From Actinomadura violacea (GTDB lineage Bacteria; Actinomycetota; Actinomycetes; Streptosporangiales; Streptosporangiaceae), in NCBI RefSeq assembly GCF_017573465.1, contig NZ_JAGEPF010000013.1, positions 62,001 to 126,000 on the forward strand: a stretch of DNA of 64,000 nucleotides. The letters are read 5' to 3'. The notes under the pieces are model-generated. The model searched no databases and was not told where the DNA came from. It saw only the letters and a list, made by a program, of their open reading frames with translations. Shown in pieces: positions 24,855 to 33,289 of this stretch (positions are counted from its first letter, which is position 1; every line of letters starts with the position of its first letter). The position numbers were made by a program, and so were the translations under genes.

Positions 24855-26057
24855 ACGGCGGACGCCCCCGCTCGCCGCCGCCGTCACCGCGACCGCGGCG
24901 GCGAGCAGCGCCGCCCACCCGGAGAACAGCAGCAGCTGGACGACCGCGAGGCACGCGACGACCGCCGCCACCCGGACCGGCCCGCGCAGCATCCGGACCG
25001 CCGCGCCCATGCAGCCCAGGTAGACGGCGAGGAACAGCGCGGTCGGGACGGCGACGAACTGCGCGGTGCCGACCAGGCCGCTGCCGGCCAGGCCGAGCAG
25101 CAGCCCGCCGGTCGCGGCGATCGCGGCGACGAGGCCGGCGGGCCGCTTCTCCCCCGTCCCCGCGGGCCGCCACAAGGCCGACGCCATCGCCGTCGCGCCC
25201 GTCAGGTAGGCGTTGGTCGCGGCCAGCGTCAGGACGACCGCGCCGACCGCGGCGATGGCCCGCCCGCTCTCCCCGACCGCGACCTCCAGCAGGGCCGCCA
25301 CCGGCACGGAACTCCCCGCCCGCGGTCCCAGCACCCCGACCGTGGCGGCGGCCAGCGCCAGGTAGAGGACGGCGGTCACGGCGAACGCGGCTCCCACGAC
25401 CCGCGGCAGCTGCCGCCGCGGATTCCGCAGCCGCGCCGTCAGCGGAGCCGCGGCTTCCCAGCCAACGAACGCCAGCATCAGCGGCGACGCAGCGCGGACG
25501 ATCGAGCCCCAGCCATGCGGCGCGAACGGATGCCAGTACGCCGACCGCGCCGACGGCGCCGCACCGCCGACGGCGAGCACCACCAGCGCGACCAGCACCG
25601 CGACCAGCACCAGCTGGAGTCGCACGCCCGTTCTCGCCCCGGCCAGGCGTATCGCCAGCACCATCACCAGCAGCACCCCGGCCGCCGCGAACGCGGTCCG
25701 GTGCCCCGCCCGCAGCAGCTCCGCCACGTACGCGCCGCCGATGAGGCACACCACGGGCGCCCCGGTGACGACCCCGCCGAGGAAGCACCACGCGGCCGCG
25801 CGCCCGGCCCACGGCCCGAGCCCGGCGGCCGCATAGCCAGCGACACCGCTCGTCGACCCCACGGTGGCGCCGAGACGGCTGAACACGATCGCGATCAGGC
25901 CGGACAGCACCAGCAGGCCGCCCCAGGCCAGCAGGGAGGCGGGCCCGGCGGCCCGCGCCGCCAGGCCCGGCAGAAGCAGCAGGCTGGGGCCGAGCAGAGC
26001 ACCGACGTACAGGGCGGTGGCGCCGAGCGTGGACAGATCGTTCCGGTCCGAAGTCAT
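24798..26057 (-). CDS. amino acid/polyamine permease (APC superfamily)
   Basis: A 419-residue protein with about 12 membrane helices. The first helix carries LGATALYVGALLGPSLLLLP and the sixth region FVGWEAAAPLTARLRNPRRQLPR, which matches the APC family motif following helix 6. It likely imports or exchanges an amino acid. It starts 105 bp from a divergent Lrp-type regulator, a common pairing for amino acid transporters. The C-terminal 19 residues (Arg/Gly-rich) are antisense to the end of the MFS gene. The substrate is not inferable. Confidence 0.87.
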   Translation of the reverse strand: MTSDRNDLSTLGATALYVGALLGPSLLLLPGLAARAAGPASLLAWGGLLVLSGLIAIVFSRLGATVGSTSGVAGYAAAGLGPWAGRAAAWCFLGGVVTGAPVVCLIGGAYVAELLRAGHRTAFAAAGVLLVMVLAIRLAGARTGVRLQLVLVAVLVALVVLAVGGAAPSARSAYWHPFAPHGWGSIVRAASPLMLAFVGWEAAAPLTARLRNPRRQLPRVVGAAFAVTAVLYLALAAATVGVLGPRAGSSVPVAALLEVAVGESGRAIAAVGAVVLTLAATNAYLTGATAMASALWRPAGTGEKRPAGLVAAIAATGGLLLGLAGSGLVGTAQFVAVPTALFLAVYLGCMGAAVRMLRGPVRVAAVVACLAVVQLLLFSGWAALLAAAVAVTAAASGGVRRSVLQRGRGRGGRVMRDGA

Positions 26058-26162
26058 GCCAGGAGCATCGCCCGAAATGCGCGGCACGCGATGGCACGTT
26101 CTGGCCTGTACGGCCTTGCGAACGCAACGCTGTGCCGAAACTGGTCGATTAACCTGCGTTCC

Positions 26163-26651
26163 ATGCCGCAACAGGGTTACGACCGCATCGATCGCGCCAT
26201 CCTCGACCGCCTCCAGCAGCACGGCCGCACCGCCAACGTCGACCTCGCCGAGGACGTCCGCCTCTCCCCCTCCTCCTGCCTGCGCCGCACCAAGGCGCTG
26301 GAGGACGACGGCGTCATCGCGGGATACCGCGCCGAACTCGACCGCGGCCGGCTCGGCCTCGGCCTCACCGTCTTCATCGCCCTGAAGGTCGACCAGCACT
26401 CACGCGAGACGTCCCGGACGATCGAGGCCGCGCTCACCGCCATCCCGGCCGTCGTCGCCTGCTACGTCGTCTCCGGCGAGGCCGACTTCCTCGTCGAGGT
26501 GGCCGTGCCCGACCTCGCCGCCTACGAGCAGGTGCTCCTCGACGAGATCCTCGCCATCGGCCCCGTCCGCGACGCGCGCAGCACCTTCGCCATCCGCACC
26601 GTCCTCAGCCGCGGCCCGCTGCCCCTGGCCGGCTGGCCGCCCCAACGGTGA
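26163..26651 (+). CDS. Lrp/AsnC-family regulator
   Basis: A 162-residue regulator. The N-terminal HTH spans about 5-55 (RIDRAILDRLQQHGRTANVD, LAEDVRLSPSSCLRRTKALE). The C-terminal RAM ligand domain (about 65-150) contains ACYVVSGEADFLVEVAVPDLAAYE, the usual GDxD region reading GEAD. Such proteins respond to amino acids. The divergent APC permease is the likely target. The last 252 bases of this gene lie antisense to the open C-terminal extension of the phosphotransferase gene on the other strand. Confidence 0.9.
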   Translation: MPQQGYDRIDRAILDRLQQHGRTANVDLAEDVRLSPSSCLRRTKALEDDGVIAGYRAELDRGRLGLGLTVFIALKVDQHSRETSRTIEAALTAIPAVVACYVVSGEADFLVEVAVPDLAAYEQVLLDEILAIGPVRDARSTFAIRTVLSRGPLPLAGWPPQR

Positions 26652-27575
26652 CCCGGCCGCGAGCAGCTCCGCGAGACGCTCCGCCACACCGATGATCCGC
26701 TCCAGCTCCGGCCCGCCCCGGGCCACCCGGAACCCGTGCCTGCGCGCCCAGAACACACCCCGGACGGCGTGCAGCACGGCCCACCGCCGCACCCGTTCCC
26801 GGTCCAGCTCCGCCGCCTCCGCGAACACGTCCATCGCCCGGTTGACGGCCTTGTCCAGGTCGCCGGCCTGCATAAACGCCGGGACCCGCGCCTTCAGCAA
26901 CGCGCCGGCGTCGAAGGCGGGATCCCCGACGCAGCCCTTCGGATCCACGGCCAACCACGGCTCGCGATCGCCGCGCAGGATGTTCCCGGGATGCAGGTCG
27001 CCGTGGACGAGCATGTCCGGCTGAACCCGCCCGAGCTCCCGCACCGTCGCCACCGCCGCGTCCAGCACACCCCGGCCCAGCCTGTGCGGCAGGTTCCGCG
27101 CGTCCTCCGCCAGCTGCTCCTCCCACGCGTCCGCCCGGTCCCGCAGCCGCGGCAGGCCCGGCGGCGCCGGGACGGCCAGCCGCCGCGCGACCCGTCCGGC
27201 GATCCGCATCACCTCGTCGTCGTCCTCGACCGCCCGCAACGACGTCCAGGCCCGCTCCAGCAGCATCGCGAACCGGCCGTCGTCCCGCTCATGCAGCAGC
27301 ACCGCCCCGCGCCCGCCCCACGCCGCGAACGCGTCCGGCTCATGGACGTTGCCCGGATGCGGGAACGACACCTTCAGCACGGCCGCCTCCCCGCCCGGCC
27401 GCCGCACCGGCACGATGACCCCGACGCCGCCGTGCATGACCTCGCCGTCCGGCGCACATCCCCAGCGCGCGAGCAGCGCGTCCACGATCGCGGGCAGCTC
27501 GGCCAGCCACGCCGCGCCCGCCTCCCCTTCGCGCTCCACCGTCTGCCGCGCGAACACGTCCGGTACAACGATCAC
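26400..27575 (-). CDS. aminoglycoside/hydroxyurea phosphotransferase family (streptomycin 6-kinase-like)
   Basis: A 391-residue protein of the APH(6)/hydroxyurea-resistance kinase family (PF04655), cytoplasmic enzymes that phosphorylate an antibiotic with ATP. The kinase-like core includes GGVGVIVPVRRPGGEAAVLKV (ATP site Lys), the catalytic loop VHGDLHPGNIL with the HGD Asp, and LAVDPKGCVGDPAFD (metal-binding DPKG). The recognisable domain ends near residue 310. The remaining ~80 residues are a low-complexity Gly/Asp/Ala tail lying antisense to the lrp gene, which may be a simple run-on to the first stop. Antibiotic resistance is likely only as family inference. Confidence 0.83.
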   Translation of the reverse strand: MIVVPDVFARQTVEREGEAGAAWLAELPAIVDALLARWGCAPDGEVMHGGVGVIVPVRRPGGEAAVLKVSFPHPGNVHEPDAFAAWGGRGAVLLHERDDGRFAMLLERAWTSLRAVEDDDEVMRIAGRVARRLAVPAPPGLPRLRDRADAWEEQLAEDARNLPHRLGRGVLDAAVATVRELGRVQPDMLVHGDLHPGNILRGDREPWLAVDPKGCVGDPAFDAGALLKARVPAFMQAGDLDKAVNRAMDVFAEAAELDRERVRRWAVLHAVRGVFWARRHGFRVARGGPELERIIGVAERLAELLAAGSPLGRPAGQGQRAAAEDGADGEGAARVADGADGEDLVEEHLLVGGEVGHGHLDEEVGLAGDDVAGDDGRDGGERGLDRPGRLA

Positions 27576-27735
27576 GCGCGCACGCTACGCGCCCCCGCAG
27601 CTCCGGCGCCATGCGAACGCCCGCCCTCGCCGTGCCCTGCGCGTCCCGAACGGCGCGACGCTGAGGCACCCCATGGACGGCCAGGTCCGCGCGCCGGTGC
27701 ATCATTGGTGCGCACGCCCCCGAGGAGGAAGTCCC

Positions 27736-28464
27736 ATGTCAGAGGTGCCGCAGGTCCGGCTGAGGACGTACCGGCTCGCCCGCGGGGCGTACCTGCGCGG
27801 CACCGGCGGCGAGCTGGCGCTCCGGCTGCCCGCGTACTTCGGCCGGCGCCCCTGGCGGGTGCCGATGTCCGAGGTCGGCGTCGTCGACCTGACCTCGCCG
27901 CGGACGGCCCTCCAGAAGGCCGGGGACGTCCACGCCGAACCGGTCGTCGCCCCCTACCTGTCCACGACCGGCCCGCTCACCCGTCCGACGACGCTGCTGC
28001 TCTTCACCACCCCGCAGCGCGTCCCGCCGCTGCGGCTGCTCGCCGCGATCGCGCCGAACTCGCCGCTGCCGTTCGGGTACCGCGCGTCCCGGTCCGCGGA
28101 GGGCGGGCGGCTCGACGGGGTGCTCCTGCGGGCCGCCGATCCGGGGGACGCCGCCGACCGGCTCGTCGCGGCGGGCGCCCAGCGGGTCGACGACCCGGCC
28201 CTGTGGCTCCGGGAGCACCGCAAGCGGGTGACGGACCCGGTGCGGGCGGACGCGATCGCCTTGTCCGAGAAACGCGCGCGCGCCACCGGGACGGCGGCCG
28301 CTGCGCTGTTGATCCTGACGCTGGTCACCGTGCAGTGGGCGTCCGACCACGACGGCCCGAACTGGTTGTGGCTGATCGCCGCCATCGCCGGGACCACCAC
28401 GGCCGCGCTGACCCTGTTGGCCACCCGTGCCCAGCGGCGGGCCCGGAAGGCCGGTTCCACCTGA
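27736..28464 (+). CDS. unrecognised protein with two C-terminal membrane spans
   Basis: A 242-residue protein. Residues 1-180 are soluble and look beta-rich (VRLRTYRLARGAYLRGTGGE, RRPWRVPMSEVGVVDLTSPR), which could be a PH-like fold. Two hydrophobic helices near the C-terminus (about 188-205 and 212-230) form a hairpin, leaving a basic tail in the cytoplasm. GAGGAGG precedes the ATG at 27736. The 160-bp gap upstream separates it from the divergent phosphotransferase. I do not recognise the family and propose no function. Confidence 0.72.
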   Translation: MSEVPQVRLRTYRLARGAYLRGTGGELALRLPAYFGRRPWRVPMSEVGVVDLTSPRTALQKAGDVHAEPVVAPYLSTTGPLTRPTTLLLFTTPQRVPPLRLLAAIAPNSPLPFGYRASRSAEGGRLDGVLLRAADPGDAADRLVAAGAQRVDDPALWLREHRKRVTDPVRADAIALSEKRARATGTAAAALLILTLVTVQWASDHDGPNWLWLIAAIAGTTTAALTLLATRAQRRARKAGST

Positions 28465-28492
28465 GTCACCGCGGCCGGCACCGGGCGCCCGG

Positions 28493-28720
28493 TCATCCGG
28501 GTTCGTACGGGCCGCCGCCTTCGGTGTTGCGCGCCACGTAGAACAGCAGCGCGACCACGCCGACGGCTCCGAACGCGATCAGCGGGGAGATCCGGAACAG
28601 TCCGGCCACGATCAGGGCGACGGAGGCGAGCAGGCCCAGCACGCCCGCCACGACCACGATGACCACGAGCCGGCGAAGCAGCCATCCCAGCGCCTCGTCG
28701 ATCCGCCGCAGCCACGTCAC
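28493..28720 (-). CDS. small two-helix membrane protein
   Basis: A 75-residue protein starting with GTG and coupled to the upstream gene by a GTGA overlap. After an amphipathic N-terminus (WLRRIDEALGWLLRRL), two hydrophobic helices (about 17-39 and 43-62) are followed by an acidic Gly/Pro tail. The membrane segments resemble those of the upstream partner (both have runs of Val/Ala/Leu), which suggests a pair that work together. Function unknown. Confidence 0.68.
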   Translation of the reverse strand: MTWLRRIDEALGWLLRRLVVIVVVAGVLGLLASVALIVAGLFRISPLIAFGAVGVVALLFYVARNTEGGGPYEPG

Positions 28721-29304
28721 CGCGGCTCGACTCCCTCGTACTTGCTGCACCCGCACGGGGTGCCGCTCTCGGTCTGGATGATGCTGTCCTCCCAGCCGAT
28801 GGTGGTCTGGGTCGTGTAGGGCGGCCCCTCCACCCAGCAGCTTCCCTGCCCGTTCCCGTGGGACGTCCAGTTGTGACCGCAGCGGCGGCAACTGTAGGAA
28901 GTCGCGCTGTGCCAGTCGATCGACGTCCCACCGGGCCGGCTGATCACCGGGCGGGCGCCTTCCCAGGACGCCGGGCCGAACGGCTCGTCCGTCAGCGCCC
29001 TGGACGGCCCCGACGCCACCGGCCTGGACGGCCCCGAGGTCATCGGCCCGGACGGCGCTTTCCGTTTCGACGGACGGTCGGTGTCCAGCAGGAGGCTGAC
29101 CGCCATCGGCAGGACGACCAGAACGCCGAAAGCCGCCAGCACATAAGGCCAGTACGGGATCAGCGCGTGGACGATTCCGGCGATGACCAGCACCACGCAG
29201 GCCAGCAATGCGAGAAGCACCGCGACGCCCGCGACAACGGCGACGCCGATCACCGCCCTGCCGGACGCCTCGTCCATCCGGCTCGTCCAACCGCGTTTCC
29301 GCAC
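28717..29304 (-). CDS. two-helix membrane protein with Cys-rich (zinc ribbon-like) C-terminus
   Basis: A 195-residue protein. Two membrane helices at about 17-65 are followed by a linker with repeats of SGP(S/M) (GPMTSGPSRPVASGPSRAL). The C-terminal domain contains SCRRCGHNW, a later Cys in GSCWVEGPP, and PCGCSKYEG, spaced like a small zinc ribbon. GTG at 29304 with GGGGGA ahead is chosen; an internal ATG is 27 bases downstream. A PHO-box-like repeat lies 65 bp upstream. Unrecognised family. Confidence 0.7.
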   Translation of the reverse strand: MRKRGWTSRMDEASGRAVIGVAVVAGVAVLLALLACVVLVIAGIVHALIPYWPYVLAAFGVLVVLPMAVSLLLDTDRPSKRKAPSGPMTSGPSRPVASGPSRALTDEPFGPASWEGARPVISRPGGTSIDWHSATSYSCRRCGHNWTSHGNGQGSCWVEGPPYTTQTTIGWEDSIIQTESGTPCGCSKYEGVEPR

Positions 29305-29368
29305 GGGATCCCCCGAGAACGTCGCCAGCAGGGCCAGCGTACGTGCGGGCGGACCATTCCGGGAGGCG

Positions 29369-29386
29369 CGTCACCGAACGTTCACG
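29369..29386 (+). promoter_or_regulatory. PHO-box-like direct repeat
   Basis: CGTCACC-GAAC-GTTCACG: two units 11 bases apart, 5/7 and 6/7 matches to the Streptomyces PhoP unit GTTCACC. It lies 65 bp upstream of the GTG start of the leftward membrane protein gene at 29304. Confidence 0.45.
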
Positions 29387-29405
29387 CAGCCGCCACGATC
29401 CCGGG

Positions 29406-30833
29406 TCAGCCGAGCCCGGACAGGTCGCGGGCGACGACGGAATTGCGGTCGGACACCCGGTTCCCGAGCGACAGCTGCGGCCAGAGCCCGGACAGTTCCT
29501 GCCGGCTCCGCTCGCTCCACGCCCGCGCCTCCGGGCTGCGCGTCTTGTAGAAGTTCAGCGCGTACCCGCCGCTGTGGACGCGCAGCAGCGTGAAGCCGCC
29601 GGGATACTCCTTGACGGCGCCGACCTCCTGCTGGACGACCCTGGGCGCGAGCGGGAACACCGACCGCTGGTTCCGGTGCGTATGGCCCGCGTGGTGCAGG
29701 AAGACGCCGGGAGTGCGGGCGTAGGCGCCGAGAATGCCCAGCGATTGGCCGGCGTCGAGGGAATGGGCGCCGGTGACCGACAGCGGGTCGTTCTCGGTGA
29801 AGAGCGGGTGGTGCCCGAAGACGAGCGTGGGGCGGTCCGGGTCCTTCTTGAGTTCGGCCTCGAACCAGGACCGCTGTTCGGCGGACAGGCCGCCGGAGTC
29901 GCCGCCGTCGCCCGGCTTGTCATAGGTGTCGAGGCCGATGACGCGAAGGCCGCGCAGCTCGCGGGCGAAATGGCTGGGACCGGACGGGAAGAAGGCGTCC
30001 TGGAAGCAGTCGTTGCCCTGGTACCGGCCGACCGTACAGGTCGAATACGCGGCGCCTTCGTGGGCGCGGTCGTGGTTGCCGCGGGTGACGAGATAGTCCC
30101 GCGTATAGGTGCCGAACGTGTCGAGAATGCCTTTCGCGTTCCGCAGGTCGGCCGGGGCGGCCTCGCTGGAGACGTCCCCGGCGGCGAGGAGGTGCTCGGC
30201 GCCGCGGGCGCGGGCGTCCGCGATCAGCGCCCTCGCCATGATCTCCGGGTACGGCGGGTGCCCCGGCACCTGCGAGATCCCCTTGATCCACGGAAGCTGC
30301 CCGATGAGCCCGGCGACCGTCTCACCGAGATGCAGGTCGTTGCAGAGCGCGATGGAGAACAGATGCCTGCCGGGCGGCGGCTGCGGCGTGGTGAACGCGA
30401 ACACGTCCCCCTGCGGGGCGCCCGCGGCCTGGCCGCCCGCGAGCCCGGTCGCGGCGGCGGCGAGCCCATTGGACCGCGCCTTGTAGTAATAGGTGCGGCC
30501 CGGCTCCAGACCAGTGAGCTCGACGTAGTGGTACGGCGTGCCGGACGGTCCGTGCGCCGTCCGGGTGAGGCGGGACGGGTGCGTCCCGAAGAGCACCTCG
30601 GCGTCGGCGGGCGCGGGCCGCATGCGCCCCAGCCCGTCGTCCGTGCCGGGCACGCCGGTGTACCAGGTGAGGACGGCGGACGTCTCGGTCAGCGTCACCA
30701 GTTCGAGGTTCACCGGACGGGCGGCGCCGGCGGCGCGCGCGGAGGGCGGGTCGAGGGCGGGCAGCAGCCCCGCCCCCGCCACGACGGCGCTCCAGCGCAG
30801 CAGGTCGCGGCGGCTCGGACGGCAGCAGATCAT
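29406..30833 (-). CDS. Tat-exported metallophosphoesterase with N-terminal fibronectin-like domain
   Basis: A 475-residue protein. The N-terminus (SRRDLLRWSAVVAGAGLLPAL) is a twin-arginine signal. Residues 40-145 form a purple-acid-phosphatase type N-terminal domain (SAVLTWYTGV, GLEPGRTYYYKARS). The calcineurin-like phosphoesterase domain follows with the metal-ligand motifs CNDLHLG, AAGDVSS, TRGNHDRA, FGHHPLF and AGHTHR. It should hydrolyse phosphate esters outside the membrane. An upstream repeat at 30874-30891 resembles a PHO box, which fits induction by phosphate starvation. The substrate is unknown. Confidence 0.9.
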   Translation of the reverse strand: MICCRPSRRDLLRWSAVVAGAGLLPALDPPSARAAGAARPVNLELVTLTETSAVLTWYTGVPGTDDGLGRMRPAPADAEVLFGTHPSRLTRTAHGPSGTPYHYVELTGLEPGRTYYYKARSNGLAAAATGLAGGQAAGAPQGDVFAFTTPQPPPGRHLFSIALCNDLHLGETVAGLIGQLPWIKGISQVPGHPPYPEIMARALIADARARGAEHLLAAGDVSSEAAPADLRNAKGILDTFGTYTRDYLVTRGNHDRAHEGAAYSTCTVGRYQGNDCFQDAFFPSGPSHFARELRGLRVIGLDTYDKPGDGGDSGGLSAEQRSWFEAELKKDPDRPTLVFGHHPLFTENDPLSVTGAHSLDAGQSLGILGAYARTPGVFLHHAGHTHRNQRSVFPLAPRVVQQEVGAVKEYPGGFTLLRVHSGGYALNFYKTRSPEARAWSERSRQELSGLWPQLSLGNRVSDRNSVVARDLSGLG

Positions 30834-30873
30834 GATCGCCACGGTGGCAGCCGGCCGGGGGCGCCGCCAGCCC

Positions 30874-30891
30874 CCTGACCGAACGTTCACC
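30874..30891 (+). promoter_or_regulatory. PHO-box-like direct repeat upstream of the phosphoesterase
   Basis: CCTGACC-GAAC-GTTCACC: the second unit is a perfect match to the PhoP unit GTTCACC and the first matches 4/7, with the expected 11-base spacing. It lies 41 bp upstream of the phosphoesterase start. The 13-base core ACCGAACGTTCAC is identical to that at 29373-29385. Confidence 0.5.
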
Positions 30892-30922
30892 GGATCGCCG
30901 CCGACCAAAGTCGGCGGCTGGG

Positions 30923-31633
30923 TCAGCCGAGGACGGCGGCGAGGCGCTCCTCGCGGAGGCGGCCCGCCCAGGAGTCGTCGATCGGCTGCAGCTCGGCGCC
31001 CACCGCCCAGCGCAGCAGCAGGTCGGCCAGGCCCGGGTTGCGGACGAGCGCCGGGCCGTGCATGTAGGTGCCGAGGACGTGGCCCGCGTAGGCGCCCTCG
31101 AAGCCGTCGCCGTTGCCGATGCCGTGCAGGACCTTCGCGAACGGCCGGGCGTTCGGGCCGAGCCGCGTGGCGCCCTGGTGGTTCTCGAAGCCGGTGATGC
31201 GCGGCACGTTCAGCTCCGCCGCGACGTCCCCCGCGATCTCGCCGACCGCGCGCTGCTCGCCGCGCCCGGACCGGATGTCGAGCAGGCCGAGGCCGCGGAC
31301 CGGCTGGCCCTCCTCGCCGCCGAACTCGTGGCCGAGGATCTGGTAGCCGGCGCACACCCCGAACACCACCGCGCCGGACTGCACGGCGCGGGCGAGGCCG
31401 CCGTCGCCGAGCAGCCGCTGCGCGGCGAGGATCTGCGGCCGGTCCTCGCCGCCGCCGAGCAGGTAGATGTCGCCGTCGGCGGGGACGGGCTCGTCCGAGC
31501 GCAGGGTGATGGTCTCGGTGGGGATGCCGCGCAGCGCCGCCCGCCGCTCCAGGACGATCGTGTTGCCCTGGTCGCCGTAGGTGCTGAGCAGGTCCGGGTA
31601 GATCCAGACGATCTTGATGCGGTCAGACGACAC
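30923..31633 (-). CDS. gatD: GatD, glutaminase subunit of lipid II isoglutaminyl synthase
   Basis: A 236-residue class I glutamine amidotransferase of the GatD/CobQ type. It releases ammonia from glutamine for MurT, which amidates the D-glutamate of the peptidoglycan stem peptide on lipid II at the inner face of the membrane. The nucleophile is Cys94 (FGVCAGYQ) and the catalytic His is His192 (TYMHGP), closely matching Staphylococcus aureus GatD. The N-terminal YPDLLSTYGDQGN motif is typical. The start is GTG; it overlaps the murT stop by 11 bases, so the two subunits are made together. Confidence 0.95.
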   Translation of the reverse strand: MSSDRIKIVWIYPDLLSTYGDQGNTIVLERRAALRGIPTETITLRSDEPVPADGDIYLLGGGEDRPQILAAQRLLGDGGLARAVQSGAVVFGVCAGYQILGHEFGGEEGQPVRGLGLLDIRSGRGEQRAVGEIAGDVAAELNVPRITGFENHQGATRLGPNARPFAKVLHGIGNGDGFEGAYAGHVLGTYMHGPALVRNPGLADLLLRWAVGAELQPIDDSWAGRLREERLAAVLG

Positions 31634-32873
31634 GGCCGTACCTCGTTCGGATGCTCTGGAAGGCGGTGTAGTTGGCGATCACGTCCAGGTGCCCGGGCGG
31701 CACCGCCATGACGGCCTGGTCGAAGTCGTCCACCATGGTGAACCGCACGTCGGCGGCCTCCAGCCGGGCGGCGAGGTCGACGCGGCGCTCGCCGGCGACC
31801 CACACGGGGCGGCCGCGCAGGATGCGGTAGTCGACGTCCCACAGCCAGGACGTGTCGCGGCCGTCGGGGCCCTGCGCGTTGATCGACAGGGCGACGGGGC
31901 CCGGCGCGGGCTGCAGCACGTCGAACGCCTCCAGCCAGCCGGCCGGGTTCTTCGACAGCAGCAGCCGCAGCGTGCGGCCCTCGTGCTCGACGGTGGTGTA
32001 GCGGCCGGCGACCGACCTGACCTGCGCCAGCAGCGGCAGGGCCTGCTCGGGCGGGACGCCGAACTGCGCGACGACCGCGAGCGCGACCAGCGCGTTCGAC
32101 CGGTTGGCGCGGCCCGGCAGGGACAGCTGGTCCAGCGAGAACGCGCGGCCGTCCGGGCCGGTGATCTGGTCGCCGCGCAGCGCCCAGTCGGGGCGGGGGC
32201 GGCGGAAGTGGCACTGCCGGCACGCCCAGTCGCTGTCCTCGTCGGTGTCCTGCCGGTCGAGGGGGCCGCCGCACTCGGGGCAGCACCAGGAGTCCTCGCG
32301 CCAGTGCTGGCCCGCGGCGACCCAGGTGACGCTCTTGGCCGACGACGCGCCCCAGGTGACCAGCGGGTCGTCGCAGTTGGCGATGACGTGGCTGTTCGGC
32401 GACGCCTCCAGCGCGCGCCGCCACTTGCCGGCCAGCTGCCAGATCTCGCCGGCGCGGTCCATCTGGTCGCGGCTGAGGTTCATCAGCGCGACGAGGTTCG
32501 CGCCGGTCTCCTTCAGCACCATCGGGACGTACTTCTCGTCGCACTCCAGCACGCCGTAGCGGGCGGTGGGCGCGGAGGCGAGCGCGGACACGTGCCCGGT
32601 GGGCATGTTCGCGCCGAACGCGTTGGTGGCGACCTCGCCCAGCGGGGTCATCGCCGAGGTGATCAGCCGGGTCGTCGTCGTCTTGCCGTTGGTGGCGCTG
32701 ACGAGGACGAGCTTGCGGTCCTTGGCGAGGCGGGTGAGCAGCTCGGGGTCGAGGCGCAGGCCGACCCGCCCGCCGATCACCGAACCGTCCCCGCGGCCCG
32801 CCATCCGGGACATCTTGGCGGCCGTACGACCGAGCGCGACGGCCAGCTGCGAACGCAGCGGAAGATCGCTCAT
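31623..32873 (-). CDS. murT: MurT, Mur-ligase subunit of lipid II isoglutaminyl synthase
   Basis: A 416-residue Mur ligase homologue that activates the alpha-carboxylate of D-Glu in lipid II with ATP and accepts ammonia from GatD. Walker A-type TNGKTTT is at 61-67. The family-specific four-cysteine zinc ribbon is at Cys198/Cys201 (CPECG) and Cys218/Cys221 (CRQC). The C-terminal domain starts near residue 300 and ends in the typical ANYTAFQSIRTRYGR. It is first in the murT-gatD operon. The divergent intergenic region of 416 bp upstream should hold its promoter. Confidence 0.95.
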   Translation of the reverse strand: MSDLPLRSQLAVALGRTAAKMSRMAGRGDGSVIGGRVGLRLDPELLTRLAKDRKLVLVSATNGKTTTTRLITSAMTPLGEVATNAFGANMPTGHVSALASAPTARYGVLECDEKYVPMVLKETGANLVALMNLSRDQMDRAGEIWQLAGKWRRALEASPNSHVIANCDDPLVTWGASSAKSVTWVAAGQHWREDSWCCPECGGPLDRQDTDEDSDWACRQCHFRRPRPDWALRGDQITGPDGRAFSLDQLSLPGRANRSNALVALAVVAQFGVPPEQALPLLAQVRSVAGRYTTVEHEGRTLRLLLSKNPAGWLEAFDVLQPAPGPVALSINAQGPDGRDTSWLWDVDYRILRGRPVWVAGERRVDLAARLEAADVRFTMVDDFDQAVMAVPPGHLDVIANYTAFQSIRTRYGRVV

Positions 32874-33289
32874 GGACTCCGTCTTCTCTGGATGCGCCTG
32901 TCTCGTTCAGCTACGCGGTCTTGTTCTCGGGTGCGCCCTGAACCGCTCCGAGCCTAGCCGCTGCGCGCACCGCTCGCGGCGCGGCGGCCCCGTCGCCGCG
33001 GCCGGTCTGCGCGGTTCTCCGGCGGCGCGCCGCCGGCCGTCCTAAGATGTGAGCGGTCTCACAGGGTTCCCGGTAAACCACCGGCGGCAATCTTGACCCG
33101 TACGGAGATGTCGTGATTCGGTGCGACCCCGTCAGCGGTGAGTCCAGATTCCCATCCACGCGCCCTCGAACGACATCACCCACTACTTTTGTCGGGAGCC
33201 CTGCCGGTTTGCGGGGAAGGGGCTGCCCGCCCGAGCCGGCGGGCCGGAATGCGCAGCGTGGCAAGCGGCGACAAGGCGAGGTCAGAGCG
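32874..33289. other. 416-bp divergent intergenic region
   Basis: No gene is seen. It contains an 18-base perfect palindrome CCGGCGGCGCGCCGCCGG (33019-33036), a TAAGAT -10-like hexamer (33043-33048) pointing right, and directly after it the inverted repeat GTGAG-CGGT-CTCAC (33049-33062). If that promoter is used, the zinc-ribbon gene at 33290 has a leader of about 235 bases. I recognise no known riboswitch in it. Confidence 0.5.
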
